Assembly: GCA_944321845.1 (NCBI GenBank)
Contig: CALUMT010000012.1
Span: 62,001 to 126,000, forward strand
Length of the DNA stretch: 64,000 nucleotides
Reading direction: 5' to 3'
Origin: an uncultured Butyricimonas sp.
GTDB lineage: Bacteria > Bacteroidota > Bacteroidia > Bacteroidales > Marinifilaceae
Positions within the stretch are counted from its first letter, which is position 1. Every line of letters starts with the position of its first letter. A program made the translations under genes and the position numbers. Shown here in pieces: positions 52,517 to 62,952 of the stretch. The notes beneath the pieces were generated by a model. It was not told the DNA's origin, did not search any database, and saw nothing but the letters and a program-made list of their open reading frames with translations.

Positions 52517-55500
52517 TCACCTGTCCTTCAGCCCGGCACGGGTAATCAGCTCTTCTTTATTTTCCAATTTCACGTTACGCAACAGCCACAGGTAGGAATC
52601 CTCCAAGGCCGGCAGTATGTGTTCCGCATTCTCGGTGGGCTTACGCTCGCTGAGGCAACGCACCCGAATCATCTCGCCCTGGCGAATGTGGTGGACAATC
52701 AGCAGGTCGGCAGGCAATTTGGCGAAATCCCGAACTGGAATCTCGAAAGTCCACGTGACATCCTTGGCGATATTCTCCATGTCGGCCGGCGTACCGTGAT
52801 ATTTCAACACACCCTTGTTGATAACGCCAACCTGGTTACAGGAACTGGCAATATCCTCGATAATGTGGGTCGAGAAAATCACTATACGGTTACGGGAAAG
52901 CTCCACGAGCAGATTCCGGAATCGGATTCTCTCCCGCGGGTCAAGTCCTGCCGTGGGTTCATCCACCACCAGGATACGGGGCAGATGCAACAGGGTCTGG
53001 GCAATCCCGATACGCTGTTTCATACCACCGGAGAAACCGCCGATTTTCTTGTCCTTGTTCTCGTACATGTGCACGGCGGAAAGTACCTCCGCGATACGGT
53101 TCTCCCGGATTTTCTTATTGTATATCCCTTTCAGCAAGGCCTGATACTCGAGGAATTCCCAGGCCGTCAGGTTCTCGTATGTACCGAATTCCTGCGGCAG
53201 ATAACCGATAAGTCCCTGCAATTCCTCCCGTTTCTTCTGGGTATCGATACCGTTGATGAATATCTTACCATAACTCTGCTCGAAGATACCGCAGATGATA
53301 CGCATAAGGGTTGTCTTACCCGCCCCGTTCGGCCCGAGAAGCCCGAACATACCGGTGGTGATTTCCATGGAAACGGAATTCAACGCCTTGAAGGGTTTCT
53401 TCTTGGCCCCGATAAACGGCATCTGAGCCGCCAGGCGGAATATGGTTTTCCGCAATACACGGAAACGTCCGTCAATCAGGTCGATATTAATATTCTCACG
53501 ATTGATCTTTTCCGACAGGTAACGGGCTCCGATTCCGGCATACCAGAACAACCCGAAGAAGACGGCCGCCCCGCTATTGTCAAACTTCTGACCGCCCCAG
53601 ATCAATACCGCCAAAGGCCCGGCATAGTAAACAACCAGACGAATCCAGGTAATCATCCTGCCCCACAAGCGGTTTTCCCGGTTCACGCAGAACTGACGGA
53701 AAATATCCAGTATATTCAGTGTCAGGAACCAAGTGATCAACGAGAAGAGGAAGGCCCAGAAAAACATCACCTGATAGAAGAAGGTGAAATAAAACATGAA
53801 AACCACGATCGGCAACAGCCACAACATGCATTCCAAATCCTTCCAGGTATGATACTGATTATTCAATCCCAGACGTTCCCGTATCTTCAATCCGGACATC
53901 CATTCCCGGGTAAAGAGAGAAGGACGGCCATAGATCTTCACCAGATTGCAAATCCGGATAACCAGTTCCTCGTTTTCCGGAATGATATTGCTTTGTGCCC
54001 GACGAAGGCTGTTCTCCAGGAACCAGGTGATACCCGGTACCAGAATTACACTCAGAATCAGGTAAAGAATCCGATTCAGTATCGTGTGACTCCATAAGAA
54101 TGTACATACCACTGCAACAACAAACAGGGTCAGTTGCAACAGTTTCATCCACAAACTTTGGGTGCGAAGGCGCCGCAAGGCATCCTCCAAACCGGAATAA
54201 AGCGTCGGGATAATAATCAGGGTAAGCAGCGTACTGGTCGTCAAGCCCCCGATGACCGTGATGGCAAAAGGAGCGCCCAATCCAGAGACATATTCCCCCT
54301 GTCCCATAGCCAAAGGCACCATGGCAATAATCGTCGTGATTGCCGTAATCAGAATCGGACGCAAACGGGACAACCCAGCAATGATAATCGCCCGCTGTTT
54401 CCGGTAGCCCTGCCGACGAAGCAACGAAGTATAGTCTATCAGGATAATACTGTTATTTACAACAATACCAATCAAAATAATAAAACCGATCAGCACGTTG
54501 GCATTCATCAAGGAATTGCTCGTGAACAACAAAAGCAACAGCGAACCGATAGCTGCCAACGGAATGGTAAACATCAATACGATCGGGGCCGTCAATGATT
54601 CGAACACGGCTGCCAGGATCATATAAATCAGCACGAATGCCGCCAGAATCAGGAAGGTGAAGTCATCCAGTTCATTCTCCTCGTGCACTACCTCAACAGC
54701 AATACCCGTGGGAATATCCAGATTCTGTACCACCTCATCAATCTCCTCCCGGGCCGCATCCAACAACTCCCGGGATTCATTGATATCCGAACTGAAATAA
54801 TAGTAGACGTTAATCTCCTTCTCCTGGTTCACCCTCGTGATATTCCCCTGATCTTCACCCAGATTGATCCTACCGAAACTCCGAAGCTGAACAAGGGCAT
54901 CATTACTGTTCGTGACGTAAAGATTCCGCAAATCCTCCAAACTACGGGTTTGCGTCGTCTCATCATTCTCGTCATAATTGATATCCCGGATGATGATATC
55001 ATATTCCTGGTCGCCTTCCTTGTATTTGACCTCGGTAATGTTCTGCGGGGCGAAATTATTCAACTCGTCCGTCACATTCGTGGGAGTCACGTCATTCATA
55101 CCCATGAGATACTGGTCAAAATAGATTTTGGCCGTGGAATTACCCCGACTGGAGCTCACGTTCACGTTAGAGATATTCTCCAAATCCTCCAATTGGAATT
55201 GCAGGTACTCGGCAAGACTGGTCATTTTCTCGAAATCCTGCCCCTTGATGATAATCTTTTCCCGCTGGCTTCCCATTCCCATCAAACGAAGCAGGGAGGA
55301 ATTACCCATCATTGCGCTACCGGAACCTTTGAAATTCTCGCTGCTTTCCATGGCTTCAAGACTAATCTGGTATATATTCACCCGATTGGCTATACCCAGG
55401 ATCTCGTTCTTTAACTGGGCTATGGTTTTCTTGTTTATATCCTCGAAATCCTCTTTCAGTTTAATCGTCAGGCTGGCATCCTCCGCATATACCTTGGAAG

Positions 55501-57268
55501 AGAACTTCTCCACCTCGGGAATCTGTTTCAGTTCATCCTCGAAGAGGCGGACACTCTCGTCCGTTTTCTCCAACGTGGAACCGCTGGGAGAGGTGATATA
55601 CACATTAAAACTATCCGATTCTATTTCTTTCAGCGTATTCAGGGACAAACTCGTGGACAGCACCACGGTTATCAACAAGGCGACCAAAGCCACCAGAATC
55701 ACCTGCGTGGGTCTGCGCAATGCCATCTTGAGGATGGCCACGTACATCTGGATTAAACGGTTATGGACAGACAGGTTGTTAAAGTTAACGTCTTCCTGCC
55801 GTTTCTTCAAGATATAATTCATCGCCATGGGAATAAGCAACAGGGCGACAACCAACGAAATGGTCAACGTGGCGATGATGGATACCCCGACATGCTCCCC
55901 GATAAGCTGAATCATGTAATCCTCAGCAAACAGGAAGGGCAAGAAAACCGTAATCGTGGTGACCGTTGCCGCCACAATGGACTTCCAGACCTCCACGGTT
56001 CCCCGGACACAAGCCTCATCACTCTGTACCCCCAGACCTTTCAGCCGGTATATATTCTCCATCACGACGACAGAGTTATCCAACAACATACCAACCGCCA
56101 AAGCGATACCCGTAAGGGTCAACGTGTTTATCGATATGCCAAAAAGGTAAAAGAAATAGAATGAGGAAAACACGGATATCGGTATGGCAAATGCGACAAT
56201 GCTGACAATACGGATTTTCCGCAAGAACAGGAACAGCACGAATATGGCCAGAATCGCCCCGGAAAGTCCGAGGTCAATAATCGCATCAATATTATCATTC
56301 ATCACCTCAGCGGTATCATTCTCCACCTCTATCGAGATGCCCCGGAATGCCAATTCCCCGTTCAGTCGGTCTATTTCCTTTCGCACCCGTTCTGAAAGGT
56401 CGATCACATTCACCATCGGGGATTTTGACAGGATACAAGAAACCGTAGCCTTACCGTTCGTCCGGGAATAGGAATCCTCTTCCTTGACCCCAAAATGAAT
56501 CTCGGCAATGTCTTTCAATTGTATCGGACCGGGAGCTACCACAATACTTCCCAAATCCTCGGTTGCCAGGTATTCTGCAGAAACGTTCACGAAATAACGC
56601 TTGTTGTTCTCGTAAACGGCACCGGCAAAGCTCCGCTCAGCCAAATTCTGAGAAATCAGACTGCTGATTCTTGAATTCGTTATATTCAAGGCTTCGCACT
56701 TTTCCGGATCAACGATTACCTCTATACTCTTTTCCCGTCCCCCTAAAGTATTCACGGAAGCAATACCGTCAATATTCTCCAGGTAAGGTACAATATCGGC
56801 ATCTGTTATATTACGGATATAATCGATATCCTCGTTCCCCAACACCTGAATCTCCATGAACATATCGTTCGCCATGCCCGTTGGAGCCTTATTCACCTGT
56901 ATCTCAAAAATCTCCGGGATATTTCCGCTGATGCTCTTGATTCTCTCTTCCAGCTGAAGGAAGGCATACTTCAAATCAACACTCTGGGCAAAGGAGATCG
57001 TCACATTTGCCCCCCGGGGAGTTATCCGGGTCTCCATTTCCTCCACTCCCGCCAAAGCACTGGCCGCACCCTCCACGGGTATTACCGCCTGATTCTCCAC
57101 GTACGTGGGATCAAGTTCACTCTTGGAGGTAATATTGACACTTAAAACCGGGAGATCGGCGTTGGGATATAATTCCATCGGCAGGTACTTCTGGGAAAAT
57201 ATGCCCATCATGACCAGCCCGATGAAAATCATCGATACAAGAACCCGTCTTTTTATTATCGTGTTCAT
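52517..57268 (-). CDS. RND permease fused to an ABC transporter ATPase
   Basis: Single frame of 1583 residues. Residues 1 to about 1020 are a complete RND permease: first helix at 8-30, fourth helix with GMLLDNSVVVMENIYR (Asp near 397, Asn in place of the second Asp), closing helices to LIIIPTLYSGLEDALRR. Two more helices follow (about 1043-1082). An NBD-like first strand with A-loop (RICNLVKIYG, about 1103-1112) is then followed by about 170 residues with three or four membrane helices before the rest of a canonical ABC ATPase: Walker A LLGPNGAGKTT (about 1311), Q-loop GYLPQEFG, signature FSGGMKQR (about 1411), Walker B ILVVDEPTAGLDP, switch His in IFSTH. All motifs intact. Overlaps the preceding RND gene by 4 bp; ABC permease 31 bp downstream. 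Confidence 0.95.
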   Translation of the reverse strand: MNTIIKRRVLVSMIFIGLVMMGIFSQKYLPMELYPNADLPVLSVNITSKSELDPTYVENQAVIPVEGAASALAGVEEMETRITPRGANVTISFAQSVDLKYAFLQLEERIKSISGNIPEIFEIQVNKAPTGMANDMFMEIQVLGNEDIDYIRNITDADIVPYLENIDGIASVNTLGGREKSIEVIVDPEKCEALNITNSRISSLISQNLAERSFAGAVYENNKRYFVNVSAEYLATEDLGSIVVAPGPIQLKDIAEIHFGVKEEDSYSRTNGKATVSCILSKSPMVNVIDLSERVRKEIDRLNGELAFRGISIEVENDTAEVMNDNIDAIIDLGLSGAILAIFVLFLFLRKIRIVSIVAFAIPISVFSSFYFFYLFGISINTLTLTGIALAVGMLLDNSVVVMENIYRLKGLGVQSDEACVRGTVEVWKSIVAATVTTITVFLPFLFAEDYMIQLIGEHVGVSIIATLTISLVVALLLIPMAMNYILKKRQEDVNFNNLSVHNRLIQMYVAILKMALRRPTQVILVALVALLITVVLSTSLSLNTLKEIESDSFNVYITSPSGSTLEKTDESVRLFEDELKQIPEVEKFSSKVYAEDASLTIKLKEDFEDINKKTIAQLKNEILGIANRVNIYQISLEAMESSENFKGSGSAMMGNSSLLRLMGMGSQREKIIIKGQDFEKMTSLAEYLQFQLEDLENISNVNVSSSRGNSTAKIYFDQYLMGMNDVTPTNVTDELNNFAPQNITEVKYKEGDQEYDIIIRDINYDENDETTQTRSLEDLRNLYVTNSNDALVQLRSFGRINLGEDQGNITRVNQEKEINVYYYFSSDINESRELLDAAREEIDEVVQNLDIPTGIAVEVVHEENELDDFTFLILAAFVLIYMILAAVFESLTAPIVLMFTIPLAAIGSLLLLLFTSNSLMNANVLIGFIILIGIVVNNSIILIDYTSLLRRQGYRKQRAIIIAGLSRLRPILITAITTIIAMVPLAMGQGEYVSGLGAPFAITVIGGLTTSTLLTLIIIPTLYSGLEDALRRLRTQSLWMKLLQLTLFVVAVVCTFLWSHTILNRILYLILSVILVPGITWFLENSLRRAQSNIIPENEELVIRICNLVKIYGRPSLFTREWMSGLKIRERLGLNNQYHTWKDLECMLWLLPIVVFMFYFTFFYQVMFFWAFLFSLITWFLTLNILDIFRQFCVNRENRLWGRMITWIRLVVYYAGPLAVLIWGGQKFDNSGAAVFFGLFWYAGIGARYLSEKINRENINIDLIDGRFRVLRKTIFRLAAQMPFIGAKKKPFKALNSVSMEITTGMFGLLGPNGAGKTTLMRIICGIFEQSYGKIFINGIDTQKKREELQGLIGYLPQEFGTYENLTAWEFLEYQALLKGIYNKKIRENRIAEVLSAVHMYENKDKKIGGFSGGMKQRIGIAQTLLHLPRILVVDEPTAGLDPRERIRFRNLLVELSRNRIVIFSTHIIEDIASSCNQVGVINKGVLKYHGTPADMENIAKDVTWTFEIPVRDFAKLPADLLIVHHIRQGEMIRVRCLSERKPTENAEHILPALEDSYLWLLRNVKLENKEELITRAGLKDR

Positions 57269-60200
57269 GACTTTTTCTTATCAAAAATATAATACACACA
57301 CGGGATAACGACAAGAGTCATTACCGTGGAAGTAAGCAATCCACCTATTACCGCCAAAGCCATCGGGGAACGCAACGATGCTCCCTCCCCAAAACCGAAG
57401 CACATGGGCAACAATGCCAGGATTGTCGTCGCACTCGTCATGATAATCGGCCGGATTCGATACTGGGCAGCCATCATAATCGATTCCTCCAACGGATGAC
57501 CCTCCGCCTTTAAACGGTTTATGGCATCCACCAGAATAATCGAGCTGTTCACCGCAATACCCGCCAACATGATAATACCGATGAAAGCCATCATGTTCAA
57601 CGTCTGACCGGTAAGCAGGAATGCCAGGATACATCCCACACCCGCCAGCGGAATTGTCAACAATATCGTGAAGGGATGGCGCAACGACTCAAACTGGGCG
57701 GCCATCACCATGTAAACAAGCAGAATCGACAAGAACAAGGCAAATCCCAATCCGCTGAAGGATTCCTGTCTCATGGCCTCCTCTCCGGTAATCGATGCCA
57801 TATATTTAGAGGGGAATTCGACCGTAGCCAGACGTTCCTCTATGGCCGGAGTGATTTGGCTCAAAGAATAGCCCTTTTCTATCATGGCCGTAATCTCCGC
57901 CGTCCGATTTTGGTTCACCCTGTTTATCCGTTGAGGAGCAGAGGTAATCTCAATATCGGCAATCTCGCCCAAGCGATACTTCTTGTCGCCTTGTATAATC
58001 TCGATATTATAAATATCGGACAAAGCAACCTCGGGTACTTTTATCTCGATATTCACGGTTTCCCCGTTAGTCTCAAATGTTCCGGCAGTCTTTCCGCTTA
58101 ACTTCTCGGCCACCTGCTGACTGACCGAACTCACATCGATACTGTATATACCGCTCTTCAGACGGTCGATCTTTATTTCCACTTCCGGGGCTCCTTTTTC
58201 CATGGAAGTCTTGATATCATAAATACCGGGGATATCGCTTATTTTCTGCTTTATCTCGGAAGATAATTCATCCAACAAGGCAAGTTCTTCTCCCTTCACC
58301 TCAATCACCAACGGGGCTCCTTCCGTACCTAAAATACTTTGCAGGGCGGATTGTTCTTTCTCGTAGGAAATCTCAATACCTTCCGGCAAGGTATAGGATT
58401 CACTGATATGACTGATAAAATAATCGGCATCCAACGGAGAATCCTGTTTTACCTTTACGGTGATACAGGCTTGATTCTCTTCTTCCAGTTTGGCATCTCC
58501 CTGACTCTCCAAGTTTGAAGGTCCAACCTGGGTATATATCCATTCAATATCTTCTCCACCCAATGTCTTTATGGCATCCTCCAGACTCAACATGGCATTG
58601 TCCGTACTTGCCAATCGGGTTCCAGGCTCCATGTTCACATACACGGAAAATTCCTTGGAATCCGCCTTAGGCATAAATTCCATCCCGATAAACGGCAACA
58701 TCAGGTAAGAACCAACCATCAACAAGGCGGCTACCAGAATCACCGTGTATTTCATTTTCAAAACCCGGCCGACAAAACGTCCGAATCCCTTGATCGTGAT
58801 AGCCGAACTTTTCACGTTCTCCTTTTTCTTCATGAATCTTGCCGCCAACATCGGGATAAAGAGGATGGAGACAAACAAGGAGGACAACAAGGAGAAACTA
58901 ACCGTCCAGGCCTGTTCCTTGAACAATTCCCCTGCCGCACCCTGCAAATACACGATAGGCAGGAAGACCACAATAGTCGTCAACGTGGAAGCCGTAATAG
59001 CACCCGCAACCTCAGAAGTACCCACGATGGCCGCCTGTTCCGGCTGAAGATTATTCTCGTCCTGATTCCGGAAGATATTCTCGATAACCACAATCGCGTT
59101 ATCCACCAACATTCCAGCTCCCAGAGCCAAACCACCCAACGTCATAATATTCAACGAGAGACCGTTAAAATACATCAGATTAAACGTGGCGATTATCGAT
59201 ATCGGAATAGACACACTCACGATGAGCGTCATGTTCACCCTCCGCAGGAAGACATACAGAATGATTACCGCCAACAAAATACCCATTAACGCGGAATCCT
59301 TCACTTCCTGAATGGAACTGGAGATAAAATCCCCCTGGTTGCTGACGATATGGAAATTATACCCCGGCAAACTTTTCTCGAATTCCTTAATCTTTTCCAG
59401 CAGATTATCCACGGCATTCACCGTGTTGTATTTATTTTCCTTATAGACACTGATTCCCAGGCATCGTTCCCCATTATAACGGGCGATATTCTCGGGGTCT
59501 TCATTCCGCAAGGTAACTGTCGCCACATCTTTCAAATAGACCGGAGCCTTTACCGATGTTTGGGTAGACTGCGTTGAAGCAGTGGTCGTTTCCGAAGTCG
59601 TGGAAGACTCCTTAAACGTGACAATGATATTCTCTATATCCTCAATACTTCCGAGTAGATTCACCCCTTTCACGTTATATTGAATATCATTATCCTGAAT
59701 CGTCCCCCCGGACACATTCTGGTTAAGTCCCTCTATGCGTTGGGCTATGGCATCAACCGTCAACCCGAAAGCTTCCAGCAAATAAGGATCAGTCGCGATA
59801 TCCACGATAGCCTCTTCCTGGCCGGTCAATTGAATATCGGCAATACCATCCACCCGAACCAATTCATTACGCATGTAATTCTCGGCGGTTTTCCGCAATT
59901 CATTCATATCCTTCACCTCGTTATGCGTGAGGGCTATCGTCATGATAGGCGTAGCATTCGCGTCATAACGGGTAACATTCAATTCATCCACCCCATCCAT
60001 TTGGGAAATCTGGGACAGATTGCGCTGCAAATCCAGAAAGGCAGCATCCATATCCTGATCCCAGCTATACTCCACCGTCACCTTGGCATAACCGACCTTG
60101 GAAACACTGTACACGCTCCGTACCCCTTCCTGTCGGGCCGCCAACGCCTCCACGCGGGAAGTGAATTGCTGTTCCACCTCTTCCGGTGGACGTTCCCCGC

Positions 60201-60354
60201 TTTCCAACTCCACGTAAAGAGAAGGATTCTTCAAATCAGGGAAAAGATCCGTTCCTAATTTGTCATAGGAGATAATTCCCAGCAAACATACCGCCAAAGT
60301 CAGCATGAGTACGCTTACCGGATACTTGACCGCAAATTTCGTGATTTTATTCAT
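57265..60354 (-). CDS. RND efflux permease
   Basis: 1029 residues, twelve predicted membrane helices. First helix with YPVSVLMLTLAVCLLG; fourth helix GAGMLVDNAIVVIENIF (Asp near 415, second position Asn as in its neighbour); second half with LLVYMVMAAQFESLRHPF. A Ser/Thr-rich insertion near residue 260 (SSTTSETTTASTQSTQTS) lies in the first periplasmic loop. It forms a pair with the adjoining RND-ABC fusion, like the heteromeric MdtBC pump, and shares the same adaptor and TolC. Confidence 0.94.
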   Translation of the reverse strand: MNKITKFAVKYPVSVLMLTLAVCLLGIISYDKLGTDLFPDLKNPSLYVELESGERPPEEVEQQFTSRVEALAARQEGVRSVYSVSKVGYAKVTVEYSWDQDMDAAFLDLQRNLSQISQMDGVDELNVTRYDANATPIMTIALTHNEVKDMNELRKTAENYMRNELVRVDGIADIQLTGQEEAIVDIATDPYLLEAFGLTVDAIAQRIEGLNQNVSGGTIQDNDIQYNVKGVNLLGSIEDIENIIVTFKESSTTSETTTASTQSTQTSVKAPVYLKDVATVTLRNEDPENIARYNGERCLGISVYKENKYNTVNAVDNLLEKIKEFEKSLPGYNFHIVSNQGDFISSSIQEVKDSALMGILLAVIILYVFLRRVNMTLIVSVSIPISIIATFNLMYFNGLSLNIMTLGGLALGAGMLVDNAIVVIENIFRNQDENNLQPEQAAIVGTSEVAGAITASTLTTIVVFLPIVYLQGAAGELFKEQAWTVSFSLLSSLFVSILFIPMLAARFMKKKENVKSSAITIKGFGRFVGRVLKMKYTVILVAALLMVGSYLMLPFIGMEFMPKADSKEFSVYVNMEPGTRLASTDNAMLSLEDAIKTLGGEDIEWIYTQVGPSNLESQGDAKLEEENQACITVKVKQDSPLDADYFISHISESYTLPEGIEISYEKEQSALQSILGTEGAPLVIEVKGEELALLDELSSEIKQKISDIPGIYDIKTSMEKGAPEVEIKIDRLKSGIYSIDVSSVSQQVAEKLSGKTAGTFETNGETVNIEIKVPEVALSDIYNIEIIQGDKKYRLGEIADIEITSAPQRINRVNQNRTAEITAMIEKGYSLSQITPAIEERLATVEFPSKYMASITGEEAMRQESFSGLGFALFLSILLVYMVMAAQFESLRHPFTILLTIPLAGVGCILAFLLTGQTLNMMAFIGIIMLAGIAVNSSIILVDAINRLKAEGHPLEESIMMAAQYRIRPIIMTSATTILALLPMCFGFGEGASLRSPMALAVIGGLLTSTVMTLVVIPCVYYIFDKKKS

Positions 60355-60365
60355 CCTCTCGAATT

Positions 60366-61427
60366 TTACTTCATAATCTTAACCTTACTTCTATTTTGTA
60401 GCCACTCATATCCCTTCGTCACAATCTTATCCCCTTCCTCCAAACCGGAAACCACCTCGATATATTTATCGTCACTGATTCCCGTCTTAATCACTTTCTC
60501 TGTCGCCCGATTATTATTCTCTACCGTGAACACCATCGTATTGTTTCGCCGTTTGCTTACAACTTCCTTCGGGATCGCCAACACATTCTCCTTGGACAAG
60601 GTAATTATCTCTCCTTTGGCAAACATTCCCGGCCGCAATTTCAATTCGGGATTCTTGATCGTGATAAAACCGGAATACGTACGGGTTTCTTCATTTATAG
60701 CCGGGGACAATTGAGTAACGGAACCTTGCAGTGTATCCGACTTGATATTATAATTCGTAATCATCACTTTTTGTCCTTCCTTAATCTTGTCTATCGTATT
60801 CTCCGGCAATTCCACCTCCATGTACATGCTGCTGTAATCCATCATGCCCAGCATCACCTGCCCGGAAGCGACCTTCACGTCCGGCGTGTAATAAGGCAGA
60901 TTGACGATCACCCCTCTAAACGGAGCCTTTATGGTCATTTTCTCCAATTCCATATAGGCATTTTCCAGATCCGTCTGACTGTTGATATAACTACTTTCCG
61001 CGTTCAACACGTCCTTCTCGGTCACTCCCCCCTTCTCGTACACGGCCTTCTGCCCTTTCCATTCCTTCTCCGCTATATCCACGGCCATTTCCTTCGTTTT
61101 TATCTGAACACTGTTTTCATGCTCCTTGTTTTCCAAACGGATAATCACGGCACCGGCCTCCACGATATCCCCCAATTTATAAGGACGTTTCGTCTTCGGA
61201 TTAATTTGCAGTTTATAAACCCCTTCAATTTCCGACTGCAACTCTACCGTTTTGGCCGCCTTGGCTGTTCCCGTGGTCGTTGCCAATTCCTGAATATTAC
61301 GCTTGGTCACCTGCGACAACCAAACGGGTGTTGTCGTCTCACTGGAGGAACTCATTCTTTGATTATTACAGGCATTTAACGAGAATGCCAATAATACAAG
61401 GCCTATATATTTTGTCGTATTTGTCAT
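60366..61427 (-). CDS. RND efflux periplasmic adaptor (lipoprotein)
   Basis: 353 residues; lipobox SLNAC at about residue 20. Lipoyl halves (SEIEGVYKLQINPKTKRPYK... and APFRGVIVNLPYY) flank a coiled coil at about 110-160, followed by beta-barrel and membrane-proximal domains. Placed 13 bp after tolC and 11 bp before the first RND gene. Confidence 0.93.
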   Translation of the reverse strand: MTNTTKYIGLVLLAFSLNACNNQRMSSSSETTTPVWLSQVTKRNIQELATTTGTAKAAKTVELQSEIEGVYKLQINPKTKRPYKLGDIVEAGAVIIRLENKEHENSVQIKTKEMAVDIAEKEWKGQKAVYEKGGVTEKDVLNAESSYINSQTDLENAYMELEKMTIKAPFRGVIVNLPYYTPDVKVASGQVMLGMMDYSSMYMEVELPENTIDKIKEGQKVMITNYNIKSDTLQGSVTQLSPAINEETRTYSGFITIKNPELKLRPGMFAKGEIITLSKENVLAIPKEVVSKRRNNTMVFTVENNNRATEKVIKTGISDDKYIEVVSGLEEGDKIVTKGYEWLQNRSKVKIMK

Positions 61428-61440
61428 AGTTTTTCACGTT

Positions 61441-62952
61441 TTATTTTAATAAATCAACAGGTAAATAAGAAGTATTTGTTTGATAATCCCATAAAGTCTG
61501 TATTTTCAGATTCAACAATTCAATCTTATATTGAATCAGCGAATTCGTGTATTCCGTTTTTGCACTGGATAACTGGGTTTGATACTGCTGCAGATCCATA
61601 CCGGTAATCGTTCCATTCCGATAATTCTCCAGGTTAATTTCGTAAGTCATCTCGGCGTTCTTTATTTTCTGCCGGTTAATCTCAATCTGCTTAACCAATT
61701 TCGGTAGATTGCGGCACAACTGACGGACCTCAATGACAATAGTCTTCTTCTCTTCTTCGAAATCAATCTCTGTCGACTCATTGCTCAATTCCGCGTTACG
61801 GATTGTCGCCTTCCGCACCCCCCAATCCCAGATCGGGATCGTAAGAGAGATACCCACGTCTTGGTTATCATCCGGATTCCGGAACGCCCCGGAAAAATTA
61901 GAGCCTGTACTGAAAAGCCCGACCTGTGCGGAAATACTTCCTTTAAACTCATTCGTTGCCTTAGCCTCTATCAAACTAAACGTACCTTCTTCTATCTGAA
62001 TCTCCATGTTTCTTAATTCCATACGCTGCTTCAAGGCATGTTGTACCGCTTGGTTTAAATCCACTTCGACCGGCACGACCTCCGTGTTGGGAAGCACGGA
62101 AATATCCATATCCAAGGGTAAACCCAAGGTCTGTTTAAATTGATCCTTAGTATTCTCGTAACTCGTTTCCTGGTCATACAGGCTGGATTCACTGTTTGCC
62201 AAATTCACCTCTGCCTGGAACAATTCCTCCTTGGCAACCAAATTATGCTCCACCTTATCCTTGATCACCTCGTAATTCTGTTGCTGATTTTTCAACTCTT
62301 CCCGAGCAGTAAGCAAATTCTTATAACTTTGATACACTTGATAAAAAGCCTGAGTAACGGTTTTCTCGATATTCAACTGCTGCATGGCATAATTCAACTT
62401 TGACCTTTCCAATGCCAACTCCAAGCGGCGCAACTCAAGTTTTGTCCGATTGTAAGTAAAAATTGGCTGTTCCAGACTCAAGGTTAAACGATTAAAAAAA
62501 GAAGTACTCGTCCTGTTCAATGTTTGGTTTGCCTCATCCTGCCATCCAAAATTCTCATTTAAGGAAATCGTTCCATCTGTCCATTTTATCGGTTGGCGAA
62601 TAGTAAACGTTCCCGAGGAACTTAGCGATCTAAACGTATTCCATTCTGAATTCAATTCCTGGAATGAACTATTCCGTGAATAACTAAACGGATTCAAATC
62701 CAAGGAAAACTGGGACTTCAACGAAGCTCTCTGCGAAATCAATGAATTTTGACTTTGTTCCAGACTAATCTTACTCTGGCGCAACGTGGGACTATTCTCG
62801 TAAGCAATTTCCAACGCTCTCTCCAAAGTCAAGATCTCAGATTTTCCCTCGTATTCCTGAGTAGACTGAGCTTTCCCCAAGATCGGGGACAACATAAAGA
62901 ATCCACAAATTAACCAGCCCAATGGCGTCATCTTTCTCATAATATCATTCAT
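61441..62952 (-). CDS. TolC-family outer-membrane efflux protein
   Basis: 503 residues; signal peptide MTPLGWLICGFFMLSPILGKAQ after a short leader (start MNDIMRK) and two OEP repeats (LTLERALEIAYENSPTLRQS at about 42; VDLNQAVQHALKQRMELRN at about 297). Its start codon shares a base with the stop of the upstream gene (TAATG), so translation is coupled. Confidence 0.92.
   Translation of the reverse strand: MNDIMRKMTPLGWLICGFFMLSPILGKAQSTQEYEGKSEILTLERALEIAYENSPTLRQSKISLEQSQNSLISQRASLKSQFSLDLNPFSYSRNSSFQELNSEWNTFRSLSSSGTFTIRQPIKWTDGTISLNENFGWQDEANQTLNRTSTSFFNRLTLSLEQPIFTYNRTKLELRRLELALERSKLNYAMQQLNIEKTVTQAFYQVYQSYKNLLTAREELKNQQQNYEVIKDKVEHNLVAKEELFQAEVNLANSESSLYDQETSYENTKDQFKQTLGLPLDMDISVLPNTEVVPVEVDLNQAVQHALKQRMELRNMEIQIEEGTFSLIEAKATNEFKGSISAQVGLFSTGSNFSGAFRNPDDNQDVGISLTIPIWDWGVRKATIRNAELSNESTEIDFEEEKKTIVIEVRQLCRNLPKLVKQIEINRQKIKNAEMTYEINLENYRNGTITGMDLQQYQTQLSSAKTEYTNSLIQYKIELLNLKIQTLWDYQTNTSYLPVDLLK

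Noticed and set aside
52418..54097. 559-codon plus-strand frame opposite the RND-ABC fusion gene
   Set aside because: It lies wholly antisense to a gene with intact ABC motifs; Pro/Gln/His-rich shadow composition caused by codon bias.
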